Shown: one piece after another, positions 17,043 to 17,340 of the stretch
How positions within the stretch are numbered: the stretch's first letter is position 1
Layout: every line of letters starts with the position of its first letter
Notes under the pieces: model-generated
Database searches by the model: none
Told to the model about the DNA's origin: nothing
The model's input: only the letters and a program-made list of their open reading frames with translations
Source: Phoronis ovalis
Lineage: Eukaryota; Phoronida; Phoronidae
Assembly (NCBI GenBank): GCA_028565635.1
Contig: JAOXYB010021125.1
Location: forward strand, 1-17,340
DNA length: 17,340 nt
Direction of reading: 5' to 3'
Made by a program: the position numbers and the translations under genes

Positions 17043-17340
17043 CTGTAAATAGAAATGCGTCTTTAAACTAAAAAATCTTGTAAGCTTATATGAGAGAGTA
17101 TCTGCAGAGAACAGGACACATTTTATTAGTAATAATATTAACATGGTAGGAAAATCAGGATGGCGCTGAAAAGTGGTAAACTGAAAAAACAAATAATTTT
17201 ACCAATTTTTTAGTAAAAATTACAGTCCTGCAGTGTGATATAAAACTTAAAAACGTTCATCTCATAACTGTCATAACTATTTTGTTTTTGCAGCTTTGCA
17301 TTGTGACTATCAGAGTAATTTATGCACACATAGGTCATTT
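17043..17340 (-). other. upstream side of RPL21: 5' intron and possible promoter
   Basis: No protein gene is visible. On the minus strand at 17155-17173, CTTTTCAGCGCCATCCTG looks like the start of a ribosomal protein transcript: a CTTTTC oligopyrimidine tract beside a GATGGCGC box of YY1 type (plus strand). I could not find a convincing donor between it and the acceptor at 17043, so the true first exon may lie outside the window. Confidence 0.3.

Overview
This is an AT-rich, intron-rich piece of animal nuclear DNA. Two conserved eukaryotic genes with canonical GT-AG introns fix the identification: nucleoporin Nup54 and ribosomal protein eL21 (RPL21), both on the minus strand. Their protein sequences are bilaterian-like, and the low GC content and short DNA-transposon relics would suit a marine invertebrate such as a mollusc. 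The sequence alone does not settle the phylum. There is no sign of bacterial, viral or organellar DNA.

Layout, left to right. Bases 1-3100 hold no recognisable gene and are probably upstream or 5' intron sequence of the next gene. Bases 3137-4609 (+) are a single-exon 490-codon reading frame for an unrecognised single-pass membrane protein with a short Thr-rich outside part and a long basic, Ser-rich cytoplasmic tail. Bases 4610-6079 are the 3' region between two convergent genes, with a TA microsatellite and an inverted pair of CTCF-like motifs. Bases 6080-13434 (-) are a complete Nup54 gene of 11 coding exons and 514 codons; every splice junction was read from the sequence and the phases close. 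Its introns carry a Tc1/mariner-type miniature element with 78-bp terminal inverted repeats, a 54-bp minisatellite and a weak tRNA-like relic. Just upstream of its start lie a third CTCF-like motif and a 297-bp hAT-like miniature element with a perfect 8-bp target duplication. Bases 13856-15010 are intergenic. Bases 15063-17023 (-) are a complete RPL21 coding region of four coding exons and 160 codons, preceded by a 5'-UTR splice acceptor, so its first exon lies upstream.

The genes do not form a functional cluster. Nup54 is a core subunit of the nuclear pore central channel, eL21 is a ribosomal housekeeping protein, and the membrane protein is of unknown role. I found no new multi-gene system. 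The items most worth a second look are the uncharacterised membrane protein, the CTCF-like sites on both sides of Nup54, the two miniature transposons, and a possible premature-stop exon inside the last RPL21 intron.
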